Shown here: positions 8,600 through 16,221 of the stretch, piece by piece | Position numbering within the stretch: position 1 is the first letter of the stretch | How the letters are laid out: each line of letters starts with the position of its first letter | NCBI GenBank assembly: GCA_030538425.1 | Contig: JAUNTZ010000001.1 | Span: forward strand, 1-55,453 | Source of the DNA: Paracoccus sp. (in: a-proteobacteria) | Lineage (GTDB): Bacteria; Pseudomonadota; Alphaproteobacteria; Rhodobacterales; Rhodobacteraceae | Length of the DNA stretch: 55,453 nt | Direction of reading: 5' to 3' | Program-made: the position numbers and the translations under genes | The notes under the pieces: generated by a model | Seen by the model: only the letters and a program-made list of their open reading frames with translations | Databases searched by the model: none | Told to the model about the DNA's origin: nothing

Positions 8600-9570
8600 G
8601 CGTTCTGGAAGTCAAAAACCTGCAAACCCATTTCTTCACGCAGTCAGGCACGGTGCGCGCCGTGGACGGGGTGGATTTCACCGTCGACCGAGGCGAGGTT
8701 CTGGGTCTGGTCGGTGAAAGCGGCTCGGGCAAGTCGGTCACGGGGTTTTCGATCCTGCGGCTGGTCGATGCGCCGGGCCGGGTGGTCGGCGGTCAGGTGC
8801 TGTTCAAGGGGCAGGATCTGGCCCGCCTGTCGGAACGCGAGATGCGGCGCCTGCGCGGGCGCGACATCTCGATGATCTTTCAGGACCCGATGATGACGCT
8901 GAACCCCGTGCTGCGCATCGACACGCAGATGATCGAGGCGGTGCGCACTCACGCGCGGGTCAGCCACAAGGCCGCGCGGGCGCGGGCGGTGGAAACCCTG
9001 GCCCGCGTCGGCATCCCCTCGCCCGAGGAGAGGATCAACGCCTATCCGCACCAGTTTTCCGGCGGGATGCGGCAGCGTGTGGCGATTGCGATTGCGCTGC
9101 TGAACGGGCCTGACCTGATCATCGCGGATGAGCCGACCACCGCGCTTGACGTGACTATCCAAAGCCAGATTCTGGCGGAAATGCAGGGGCTTGCGCGGGA
9201 AACCGGCACGGCGATGATCTGGATCACGCATGACCTTGCCGTGGTCGCGGGTCTCGCGCAGAGCCTCTGCGTGATGTATGCGGGCCGGGTGGTTGAGGCA
9301 GGGCCGACCGATGCGGTTCTGGCCGCGCCGCGTCACCCTTACACGGCCGGGCTGATCGGCTCGATCCCGTCGCATAACCGGCGCGGCGAAAGGCTGGCGC
9401 AGATCCCCGGCATGGCGCCCTCGATGGCGAACCTGCCTGCGGGCTGCGCCTTTTCGCCCCGCTGCGCCCATGCGCGTGAGGATTGCCGCGCGAGCGCCCC
9501 GCCCGAGACGCGCGAGGGCGCGCGTCGGTTGCGCTGTTTCCACCCTCTGAGCCATGAGGTGACGGCATGA
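8596..9570 (+). CDS. ABC transporter ATP-binding protein, DppD type
   Basis: A 324-residue ATPase with Walker A GESGSGKS, signature FSGGMRQRVAIAIAL, and Walker B LIIADEPTTALD followed by the switch His in WITHDLAVVAG. The C-terminal extension carries the Cys-containing AGCAFSPRCAHAREDC block found in oligopeptide transporter ATPases (oligo_HPY domain). It starts with a 4-bp ATGA overlap with the permease gene and ends the same way into the next ATPase gene. It energises the importer together with the following protein. Confidence 0.9.
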   Translation: MSVLEVKNLQTHFFTQSGTVRAVDGVDFTVDRGEVLGLVGESGSGKSVTGFSILRLVDAPGRVVGGQVLFKGQDLARLSEREMRRLRGRDISMIFQDPMMTLNPVLRIDTQMIEAVRTHARVSHKAARARAVETLARVGIPSPEERINAYPHQFSGGMRQRVAIAIALLNGPDLIIADEPTTALDVTIQSQILAEMQGLARETGTAMIWITHDLAVVAGLAQSLCVMYAGRVVEAGPTDAVLAAPRHPYTAGLIGSIPSHNRRGERLAQIPGMAPSMANLPAGCAFSPRCAHAREDCRASAPPETREGARRLRCFHPLSHEVTA

Positions 9571-10565
9571 GCGCGCTTCTGGAGCTTGACGGGCTGAGCA
9601 AGCGGTTCGAGAAAAAGCCCGACCTGATCGAGCGTTTCGCGGCCCGGCTTGGCGCGCGGGTGCGCCATGTCTCGGTCCGGGCGGTCGATGGTGCGAGTTT
9701 CACCGTGGCGAAGGGTGAGGTGGTCGGTCTGGTCGGTGAGTCCGGCTGCGGCAAATCCACCCTTGGCCGGATGGTGGCGGGGCTGCTGCCGCCCTCGGTC
9801 GGTGCGATCCGCTACGGCGGGCAGGACGTCACGCAGGCCGAGACGCCCTCGGCGCGCAAGGCGCGGCTGCGCATCCAGATGATTTTTCAAGACCCGATGT
9901 CCTCGCTGAACCCGCGCATGAAGGTGCGCGACATTATCGGCGAGGCAGCGGTCTATCACGGCTTTACCACCCCGCGCGAAATGCCCGCCTATGTCGCGGA
10001 TCTGCTGGAAAAGGTGGGGCTGGACGGCTCTTACGCCGACCGCTATCCGCATCAGTTCTCGGGCGGGCAGCGACAGCGGATCGGCATCGCCCGCGCTTTG
10101 GCGGTCAAGCCCGATTTTCTGATCTGCGATGAAAGCATCGCCGCGCTTGATGTCTCGATTCAGGCGCAGGTCATCAACCTGTTCCAAGATCTGCGCCGTG
10201 AGCTGGGCCTGACCTATCTGTTCATCAGTCATGATCTGGGCGTGGTCGAACATATTGCTGACCGGGTGGTTGTCATGTATCTGGGCCGGGTGGTCGAGAT
10301 CGGGCCGACCGACGCGCTGTTCTCCGGGCCGCTGCATCCCTATACGCAGGCGCTGCTGGACCAGATTCCGCGCATCGACAGCGGCGCGCGCGCCTTCACG
10401 CCGATCAAGGGCGAGATCCCCAGCCCGCTGAACCCGCCCTCGGGTTGCCATTTCCACCCGCGTTGCCCGATGGCAGGCCCTCGCTGCCGCGCCGAGGTGC
10501 CGCGCCTGATCGAAACAAGCGCGCGTGCCGCCGCCTGCCACCTACATGACGGAGGAACCGGATGA
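9567..10565 (+). CDS. ABC transporter ATP-binding protein, DppF type
   Basis: A 332-residue second ATPase. Walker A is GESGCGKS, the signature is FSGGQRQRIGIARAL and Walker B is FLICDESIAALD. The family's usual DEP is DES here, which leaves the catalytic Glu in place. The C-terminal SGCHFHPRCPMAGPRC motif is the oligo_HPY domain. It should form a heterodimer with the preceding DppD-like protein. Its stop overlaps the next gene's ATG by 4 bp. Confidence 0.9.
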   Translation: MSALLELDGLSKRFEKKPDLIERFAARLGARVRHVSVRAVDGASFTVAKGEVVGLVGESGCGKSTLGRMVAGLLPPSVGAIRYGGQDVTQAETPSARKARLRIQMIFQDPMSSLNPRMKVRDIIGEAAVYHGFTTPREMPAYVADLLEKVGLDGSYADRYPHQFSGGQRQRIGIARALAVKPDFLICDESIAALDVSIQAQVINLFQDLRRELGLTYLFISHDLGVVEHIADRVVVMYLGRVVEIGPTDALFSGPLHPYTQALLDQIPRIDSGARAFTPIKGEIPSPLNPPSGCHFHPRCPMAGPRCRAEVPRLIETSARAAACHLHDGGTG

Positions 10566-11425
10566 GCGACCATATCCCGAACGTGCTGACCATTGAGGGG
10601 CGCGAGACGCAAAGCATCCCTCTGGTTCTCGACAGCCCGCATTCCGGCACGATCTACCCGCCCGATTTCGGCCATGGGGTCGATCCGCACGGGCTGCGCC
10701 ATGCCGAGGACACCCATGTCCATGACCTTTGGCGCGGGGGCCTGGATCATGGCGCGGTGCTGCTGCACGCCCTGTTCCCGCGCAGTTACATCGACTGCAA
10801 CCGGCGCGAGAACGATATGGACCCCGCCCAGATCGAGGGCGCGATGCCCTATCCCCTTGATCCCGGTGAGAAAAGCCGCCTTGGCATCGGCCTGTGCTGG
10901 ACGCGTGAGCCGCCCGGTGGCGGGCCCCTATATGACCGCAAGCTGACCGCCTCTGAGGTGATGGCCCGGATCGAGACCTATCACCGCCCCTATAAGGCCG
11001 CCCTGCGCGAGCTTCTGGACGCGACCCATGCGCGCTTTGGCGAGGTCTGGCACATCAATTGCCATTCCATGCAAGAGGTTGCCTCGGCCATGTCCGATCA
11101 GCCGCGCGGCACCCCGCGCCCCGATTTCGTTCTGGGCGACCGCGACGGAACCACCTGCGCGCCCGAACTGACCGCGTTTGTGCGCGATTTTCTGGAGGGG
11201 CGCGGCTATTCGGTAGCGGTCAACGATCCCTATAGGGGGCAGGCGCTGATCATCGAGAATGGCGATCCGGCGGCGGCTCGGCACTCGATGCAGGTTGAGG
11301 TGAACCGCAAGCTCTATATGGATGAGGCCAGCCGCGAGCCGAATGAGAGCTATGCGGCGACCCGCGAGACCTTCACCGCGCTTTCGGCGGCGCTTGCGGA
11401 TTTCATCGGAGGGCGTCATGGCTAA
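10562..11425 (+). CDS. N-formylglutamate amidohydrolase family protein
   Basis: A 287-residue hydrolase with the family's landmarks: LDSPHSGTIYPPDF near the N-terminus, HAEDTHVHDLWRGG, SYIDCNRRENDMD, a central WHINCHSMQEV, and a late MQVEVNRKLYMDE. HutG-type enzymes of this family remove the formyl group from N-formylglutamate, and relatives hydrolyse other N-acyl amino acids. It is translationally coupled to the transporter ATPase gene before it and overlaps the next hydrolase gene by 8 bp. No hut genes are nearby, so a role in processing the imported substrate is more likely than histidine degradation. That role is inference. Confidence 0.82.
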   Translation: MSDHIPNVLTIEGRETQSIPLVLDSPHSGTIYPPDFGHGVDPHGLRHAEDTHVHDLWRGGLDHGAVLLHALFPRSYIDCNRRENDMDPAQIEGAMPYPLDPGEKSRLGIGLCWTREPPGGGPLYDRKLTASEVMARIETYHRPYKAALRELLDATHARFGEVWHINCHSMQEVASAMSDQPRGTPRPDFVLGDRDGTTCAPELTAFVRDFLEGRGYSVAVNDPYRGQALIIENGDPAAARHSMQVEVNRKLYMDEASREPNESYAATRETFTALSAALADFIGGRHG

Positions 11426-12377
11426 AGGTTCCGGCACCGGGCTTGAGAATATCTATCCGGTCGAGCTGACCCCGCCCGATATCTCGGCCTATGCGAAGGG
11501 CACGGACGGGATTCCCTTCATCCACAGCTTCGATTCGGGCCAGCCCGGCCCGCATGTGGCGGTCTCGGCGCTTGTCCATGGCAATGAGCCCTGCGGGGCC
11601 ATCGTGCTGGACGAATTGCTGCGCATGGGGCTGCGGCCTGTGCGCGGGCGGCTGTCGCTGGCCTTCATCAATATCGACGCCTATGCCGCCTTTGATCCTG
11701 AGGAACCCGATGCAAGCCGTTGGGTTGATGAGGATTTCAACCGGATCTGGGCGCCGGGTCGGCTGGACGAGGGCGCGCGCCTGACCGTCGAGGTCGAACG
11801 CGCCCGCCAGATCCGGCCCTGGCTTGATACGGTCGATCTGCTGCTGGACATCCATTCGATGCAGCACAAGACCCCTGCATTGTCGCTGTCGGGCTGGCGC
11901 GCGCGCGGGGCGGAACTGGCCCGCGCGATGGGCACGCCCGGCTTCATCGTGGCCGATCAGGGCCATGCCGAGGGGATGCGGATGCGCGACTATGGCGGGT
12001 TTTCCGCGCCGGGCGGCGATAAAACGGCGGTTCTGGTCGAATGCGGCCAGCATTGGGAGGCAGGCGCGGCGCAGATTGCCCGTGACTGCACGACGGGCTT
12101 TCTGCGCGCCACCGGCGCGGTCGCGCCCGACTGGGGCGAGATGCCGCAAGCCGCCACGCCCGAATTGCTGCAAGTGACCGAGGCCGTGACCATCGAGAGC
12201 GACAATTTCCGTTTCGCCCAAGACTGGCGCGGGTTTGAGCGTCTGCCGAAAGGCACGCTTCTGGCTATGGATGGCGCGCGCGAAATCCGCGCCCCGCATG
12301 AGGAAACGGTGCTGATCATGCCCTCGCGCCGGTTGTGGAGGGGGAAAACAGCAGTGCGCTTGGCCCATCCGGCTTGA
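11418..12377 (+). CDS. Succinylglutamate desuccinylase/aspartoacylase family (M14-like) deacylase
   Basis: A 319-residue zinc hydrolase of the AstE/AspA family. The zinc-binding motif is visible as ALVHGNEPCG (His and Glu) and again as LLLDIHSMQH (His). The substrate-binding DFNRIW block is also present, as is the late VECGQHWE with its catalytic Glu. The start at 11418 lies inside the end of the preceding gene, an arrangement typical of co-translation. AstE and AspA split N-acyl amino acids. Together with the preceding hydrolase this suggests an uptake-and-deacylation pathway for N-acylated amino acids or related compounds. It is the last gene of the operon. Confidence 0.82.
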   Translation: MAKGSGTGLENIYPVELTPPDISAYAKGTDGIPFIHSFDSGQPGPHVAVSALVHGNEPCGAIVLDELLRMGLRPVRGRLSLAFINIDAYAAFDPEEPDASRWVDEDFNRIWAPGRLDEGARLTVEVERARQIRPWLDTVDLLLDIHSMQHKTPALSLSGWRARGAELARAMGTPGFIVADQGHAEGMRMRDYGGFSAPGGDKTAVLVECGQHWEAGAAQIARDCTTGFLRATGAVAPDWGEMPQAATPELLQVTEAVTIESDNFRFAQDWRGFERLPKGTLLAMDGAREIRAPHEETVLIMPSRRLWRGKTAVRLAHPA

Positions 12378-12378
12378 G

Positions 12379-13050
12379 GACGGGCAAGGGGCGCGGAGCC
12401 ATCCTATAGAGCCCTGTCAGCGCGATAGATACGGCCTTCAACCACCATGTGCGGGTGCTGCGCGCTATCCGGCCTCAAAGTGGGTGACAGGGCGGGCAAG
12501 CGCACCTAGCGTGTCCTTGCCATGGCGGTGGTGAACCATTCGGTGATCGTGGTCGCATGGGTGATTGCGGTGTCCACGCGGACCGCAAAGGCGGCCATGT
12601 GCAGCGCCTGTGCGGCCTGTTCGCGGGCATGCCGCCGTCGGGCGGTCCCGCACGAGACCGGCGAAGGGCCGCGCAGCCGTCCCTAGCGCGCCCGTGCCAT
12701 GGCAGCGGCGAACCATCCGTTGATTGTGGTCGGGTGGCTGATCGCGGTGCCGACGCAGACCGCGAAAGCGCCCATGTGCAGTGCTTGCGCGGCCTGTTCG
12801 GGTGTTTGGATGCGGCCCTCGACCACCACGGGTCGGGTGCGATGTGCAATCTCGCCTGAGGCCGGCAAGGCGCGCGCAGCCGCCCCTAGCGGGCCCGCGC
12901 CATGGCGGTGGCGAACCATCCGGTGATCGTGGTCGGATGGGTGATCGCCGTGCCGACGCAGACCGCGAAGGCGCCCATTTGCAGCGCCTGCGTGGCCTGC
13001 TCGGGTGTGTGGATGCGGCCTTCGACCACCACGGGGCGGGTGCAATGGGT
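12379..13050 (-). repeat. Tandem degenerate copies of the nanE 3' end
   Basis: Four copies of the last ~150-200 bp of nanE lie in tandem. Copy A is the gene's own end (stop at 12886). Copy B (stop at 12683) still encodes most of the NanE tail, for example QTPEQAAQALHMGAFAVCVG and AMARAR before the stop. Copy C (stop at 12506) keeps REQAAQALHMAAFAV and AMARTR in frame. Copy D (about 12379-12460) keeps the stop context and a VVEGRIY fragment but has lost the middle. Periods are 203 and 177 bp. The array occupies the whole 508-base space between the deacylase gene and nanE. Nothing else was seen in that space. Confidence 0.88.
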
Positions 13051-13566
13051 CATCACCTCTTTCACGAAGTCGAAATCGGGGCCCTCGGTTTTGGGCCTCT
13101 CGCCGGTATAGCCTGCAAGCGTGGTGCCGATGAGATCGGCGCCCGCCGCCTCGGCGGCAAGCGCGTCGTCAAGCGACCCGCAATCGGCCATGACCAGAAC
13201 CTCGCGCGCGGCCTTCAGCGCGGCGACCGTCTGAGCAAAGCTGCGCCCGTCGGGACGGGGGCGGCTTGTGGCGTCGATGGCCACGATCTGTGCGCCCGCA
13301 TCGGCGCAAGCTATCGCGTGGTCCAGCGTGGGGGTGATATAGACGCCCTCATCTCCGTCTTTCCACAGCCCGACCACCGGCACATCGACCGCTGCAACGG
13401 TGGCGCGGATATCGTCCAGCCCCTGCACGCGCACGGCCACCGCGCCGCCTCGCACGACCGATTGCGCCATCTGCGCGGTGGTGCGGGGGTCGCGCAGAGG
13501 CTCGCCCGGATATGCCTGACAGGACACGATCAGCCCGCCGCGCAGGGGATGCAACAAAGCGTTCAT
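12886..13566 (-). CDS. nanE: N-acetylmannosamine-6-phosphate 2-epimerase
   Basis: A 226-residue TIM-barrel epimerase. Family segments are GGLIVSCQAYPGEPL at the N-terminus, GLWKDGDEGVYITPT, AQIVAIDATSRPRP, MADCGSLDDALAAEAAGAD and a C-terminal phosphate-binding region ending in VCVGTAITHP. It converts ManNAc-6-phosphate to GlcNAc-6-phosphate, the third step of sialic acid catabolism. It overlaps nanK by 4 bp and is the last gene of the nan/sat operon. Its 3' end has been duplicated downstream into a degenerate tandem array. Confidence 0.92.
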   Translation of the reverse strand: MNALLHPLRGGLIVSCQAYPGEPLRDPRTTAQMAQSVVRGGAVAVRVQGLDDIRATVAAVDVPVVGLWKDGDEGVYITPTLDHAIACADAGAQIVAIDATSRPRPDGRSFAQTVAALKAAREVLVMADCGSLDDALAAEAAGADLIGTTLAGYTGERPKTEGPDFDFVKEVMTHCTRPVVVEGRIHTPEQATQALQMGAFAVCVGTAITHPTTITGWFATAMARAR

Positions 13567-14468
13567 TCTTGCCTCGCGATATGGTCCAAAGCCTGTTTCG
13601 CCGCGCCAAGGATCGGGGCTTGCCCGCCAAGCGTGCTGCGGCGAAGCGGCACCTCGGCCAGAGGCTCGATCAACTGGCTGCGGATCTCATCCTCAAGCGG
13701 GGTCCACCAGAGCGGGCCGATCTCGGCCACGCCGCCGCCAAGCACCACCACCTCAGGGTCGAACGTCGTGACCAACCCCGCGATCACCCCGCCAAGCGCG
13801 CGGGCCGCCTCGGCAATCGCGCGGAGGGCAAGCGCCTCGCCACCATGCGCGCGGGTCACGATTGCGCGGGTATCGGAGGGCGCGCCGCCAAGCGCGGCGT
13901 AATGCGCCGCGATCCCTGCGCCCGAGGCGATGGCCTCAAGATGGCCCTTGCGCCCGCAGGGGCAGCGCAGATGCGCGGCGAGGGGCGTGGGGAAATGGCC
14001 GATCTCGCCCGCGACATGATGCGCGCCGCGCACCACGCGTCCGCCGAAGATCAGCCCCGCCGCGATGCCGGTGCCGACCGCGACAACAAGGGCCGAGCCG
14101 GTGCCACGCGCCGCGCCCATCCAGAACTCACCCATCGCATGGGCATCGACATCGTTCTGCGCCACCACCGGCAGGCCCAGCTCTGCCGAGACGCGCGCCG
14201 CCAGTTCGGTGCCCGCATAGCCGGGCAGGGTGTCGGTGGCCGACAGGACCCTTCCGCTGCGGCTGTCCACCACCCCGGCCGAGCCGATGCCCACCGCCAC
14301 CACATCCGGCCCGGTCAGGGGCCGGATCAGCGCGGTCACCGCGTCAATAATCGCATCGGGGCCGCTGCGGGGGGTGGCGGTGGTCACGACCTCACCCACC
14401 GCGCCTGCCTGATCGACACGCGCGGCGGCGATCTTGGTGCCGCCCAGATCGACCCCGATCACCCTCAT
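13563..14468 (-). CDS. nanK: ROK-family N-acetylmannosamine kinase
   Basis: A 301-residue ROK sugar kinase. The N-terminal phosphate-binding loop reads GVDLGGTKIAA. The DVDAHAMGEFWMGAA block carries the catalytic Asp region. The zinc motif is CPCGRKGHLEAIASG, with His in place of the second usual Cys. It phosphorylates ManNAc at C6, between the lyase and epimerase steps encoded on either side. It has 4-bp overlaps with both nanA and nanE. Other ROK kinases such as glucokinase are possible on sequence alone, but the operon settles the substrate. Confidence 0.88.
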   Translation of the reverse strand: MRVIGVDLGGTKIAAARVDQAGAVGEVVTTATPRSGPDAIIDAVTALIRPLTGPDVVAVGIGSAGVVDSRSGRVLSATDTLPGYAGTELAARVSAELGLPVVAQNDVDAHAMGEFWMGAARGTGSALVVAVGTGIAAGLIFGGRVVRGAHHVAGEIGHFPTPLAAHLRCPCGRKGHLEAIASGAGIAAHYAALGGAPSDTRAIVTRAHGGEALALRAIAEAARALGGVIAGLVTTFDPEVVVLGGGVAEIGPLWWTPLEDEIRSQLIEPLAEVPLRRSTLGGQAPILGAAKQALDHIARQE

Positions 14469-15391
14469 CGCGCAGGCAGTCCAGTGTCGTGCAGGATGGC
14501 GCGGATCTTTTCGACCGGCGCACCCTCAAGCGCGCGGACAGGGAAGGCCATGGTCGCGCTGTCCAGCAGGCCAAGCTGGGCCATCGCGGCCTTGAACGCG
14601 CCCACGCCCGCCGCATCGCCCGAACGCCCGGTCGAGGAGAACACGATCTCAAACACGCGGTTCAGATGCTCCTGTTCGTGCAGCGCGGTTGCCATGTCGC
14701 CCGATTTGGCGGCCTTCCACAGTCGCACATAGGCGGCGCAATCGACATTGGCGAGGCCCGGCACCGCGCCATCGGCCCCGATCTGGGCCATCACATCGAC
14801 AAGCAATTCGTGGCCGGTGAAGAGCGCAAGCGGGCTGCCCGCGGCCTTGTTCGCGGCAATCAGGCGGCGGAAGAACACGTCATCGCCCGAGCTGTCCTTG
14901 ACGCCGACGATCACCCCCTCGGTGCCAAGCTGCACCAGTTGGCCGACCGTCAGCTTGCGATGCACCCGCACCGGCACGTCATAGGCGAAAAGCGGCGCGG
15001 AGATATTCGCCGCGATATGGCGGAAATGGTCGCTGATCTCATCCTCCGAGTTAATCGCGTAAAGCGGCGCGGTGGTGACGATGGCATCCGCGCCCGCGTC
15101 GATAAGCCTGCGCGCGGCCTCAGTCGTGCGCGCGGCGGTCAGGTCGATGGCGCCTGCGATCACCGGCACCCGGCCTGCGGTCGTGCGGGCGACGGTTTCC
15201 ACAATCGCGCTGCGCTCGGCATCGGTGAGATAGGCGACCTCGCCGGTCGAGCCCATCGCGAAGAGCCCGTCCACGCCTGCCTCGATCATATGGGTGACAT
15301 GGCGGGCGAGATTGTCGTGATTGACCGACCCGTCGGGGTTCAGCGGCGTGACGATCGGGGGGACAATGCCGTGAAAGCGTGTGTTGGCCAT
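14465..15391 (-). CDS. nanA: N-acetylneuraminate lyase (DapA-family aldolase)
   Basis: A 308-residue class I aldolase of the DHDPS/NAL family. It has the GSTGE substrate-carboxylate motif (GLFAMGSTGEVAYLT), the catalytic Tyr in LFAYDVPVR and the Schiff-base Lys in IVGVKDSSGDD. It splits N-acetylneuraminate into ManNAc and pyruvate. It is encoded directly before nanK and nanE and after a sialate-type ABC transporter. The protein is closer in general appearance to generic DapA-like lyases than to E. coli NanA, so its assignment leans partly on context. It starts 32 bases after the last transporter gene. Confidence 0.85.
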   Translation of the reverse strand: MANTRFHGIVPPIVTPLNPDGSVNHDNLARHVTHMIEAGVDGLFAMGSTGEVAYLTDAERSAIVETVARTTAGRVPVIAGAIDLTAARTTEAARRLIDAGADAIVTTAPLYAINSEDEISDHFRHIAANISAPLFAYDVPVRVHRKLTVGQLVQLGTEGVIVGVKDSSGDDVFFRRLIAANKAAGSPLALFTGHELLVDVMAQIGADGAVPGLANVDCAAYVRLWKAAKSGDMATALHEQEHLNRVFEIVFSSTGRSGDAAGVGAFKAAMAQLGLLDSATMAFPVRALEGAPVEKIRAILHDTGLPAR

Positions 15392-15423
15392 GTTGTTGTT
15401 CTCATTGGCTTGGGGGGTGAAAA

Positions 15424-16221
15424 TCAGGCATGCAGCAGGCTGGGCGCTGCGGCAAGCAGTGTTCGGGTATAGTCCTGAGAGGGGTGCTCGAAGACCTGCG
15501 CGGCGGGGCCATGTTCGACGATGCGGCCATTGCTCATCACCGCGATTTCGTCCGAGACATAGCGCACGGTCTGGATGTCATGTGAGATGAACACCATGCC
15601 AAGGCCAAGGTCGCGCTTGAGGTCTTGCAACAGGTTCAGAATCTGCGCCCGGACCGAGACATCAAGCGCGCTTGTCGGCTCGTCCGCGACGATGATCTGC
15701 GGTTCCAGCGCAAGGGCGCGGGCGATGGCGACGCGTTGGCGCTGCCCGCCGGAAAGCTGCGCGGGAATGGCGTCCAGCACCGATTGCGGCAGGCCCACCT
15801 GCGCGACCAGATCCGAGACACGGGCGCGGCGGCTGGCGGCATTGCCGATGCCGTGGACCTCTAGCGGGTCGGTCAGCGCATCCGCGACCCGCATCCGCGC
15901 GTTGAGCGCGGTGGCCGGGTCCTGAAACACGACCGAGACCACGCGGCCAAGGCGGCGGCGGGTGGCGGCGCCAAAGCGGCGCACCGGCTGGCCGTCGAAA
16001 AACACCTGGCCCGAACTCGGCGTCTCCAGCCCGATCAGCACCTTCGCGGTGGTCGATTTGCCCGAGCCGGATTCGCCCACGATGCCAAGCGTCCGCCCGC
16101 GATGCACCGACAGCGAGACGCCATCGACCGCGCGCACATATTTCGGGTTGAACAGCGTCGAGCCGCGCGCGCGATAGGTGACGGAAATATCGCGCAGCTC
16201 GATCACGGGGTGGGTGGTCAT
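15424..16221 (-). CDS. ABC transporter ATP-binding protein (sialate transporter, DppF type)
   Basis: A 265-residue ATPase with Walker A GESGSGKS, signature LSGGQRQRVAIARAL and Walker B IIVADEPTSALD. It corresponds to the second ATPase of the transporter and pairs with the ATPase domain fused to the permease in the preceding gene, which it overlaps by 4 bp. The oligo_HPY tail seen in its partner is short or missing here. With the nan genes downstream it most likely serves N-acetylneuraminate uptake, as in Sat-type transporters. Confidence 0.87.
   Translation of the reverse strand: MTTHPVIELRDISVTYRARGSTLFNPKYVRAVDGVSLSVHRGRTLGIVGESGSGKSTTAKVLIGLETPSSGQVFFDGQPVRRFGAATRRRLGRVVSVVFQDPATALNARMRVADALTDPLEVHGIGNAASRRARVSDLVAQVGLPQSVLDAIPAQLSGGQRQRVAIARALALEPQIIVADEPTSALDVSVRAQILNLLQDLKRDLGLGMVFISHDIQTVRYVSDEIAVMSNGRIVEHGPAAQVFEHPSQDYTRTLLAAAPSLLHA

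Noticed and set aside
12683-13045. Open frames in the nanE downstream region that could be taken as small genes
   Set aside because: They arise from decayed tandem copies of the nanE end, have no ribosome site or start of their own and change frame between copies.
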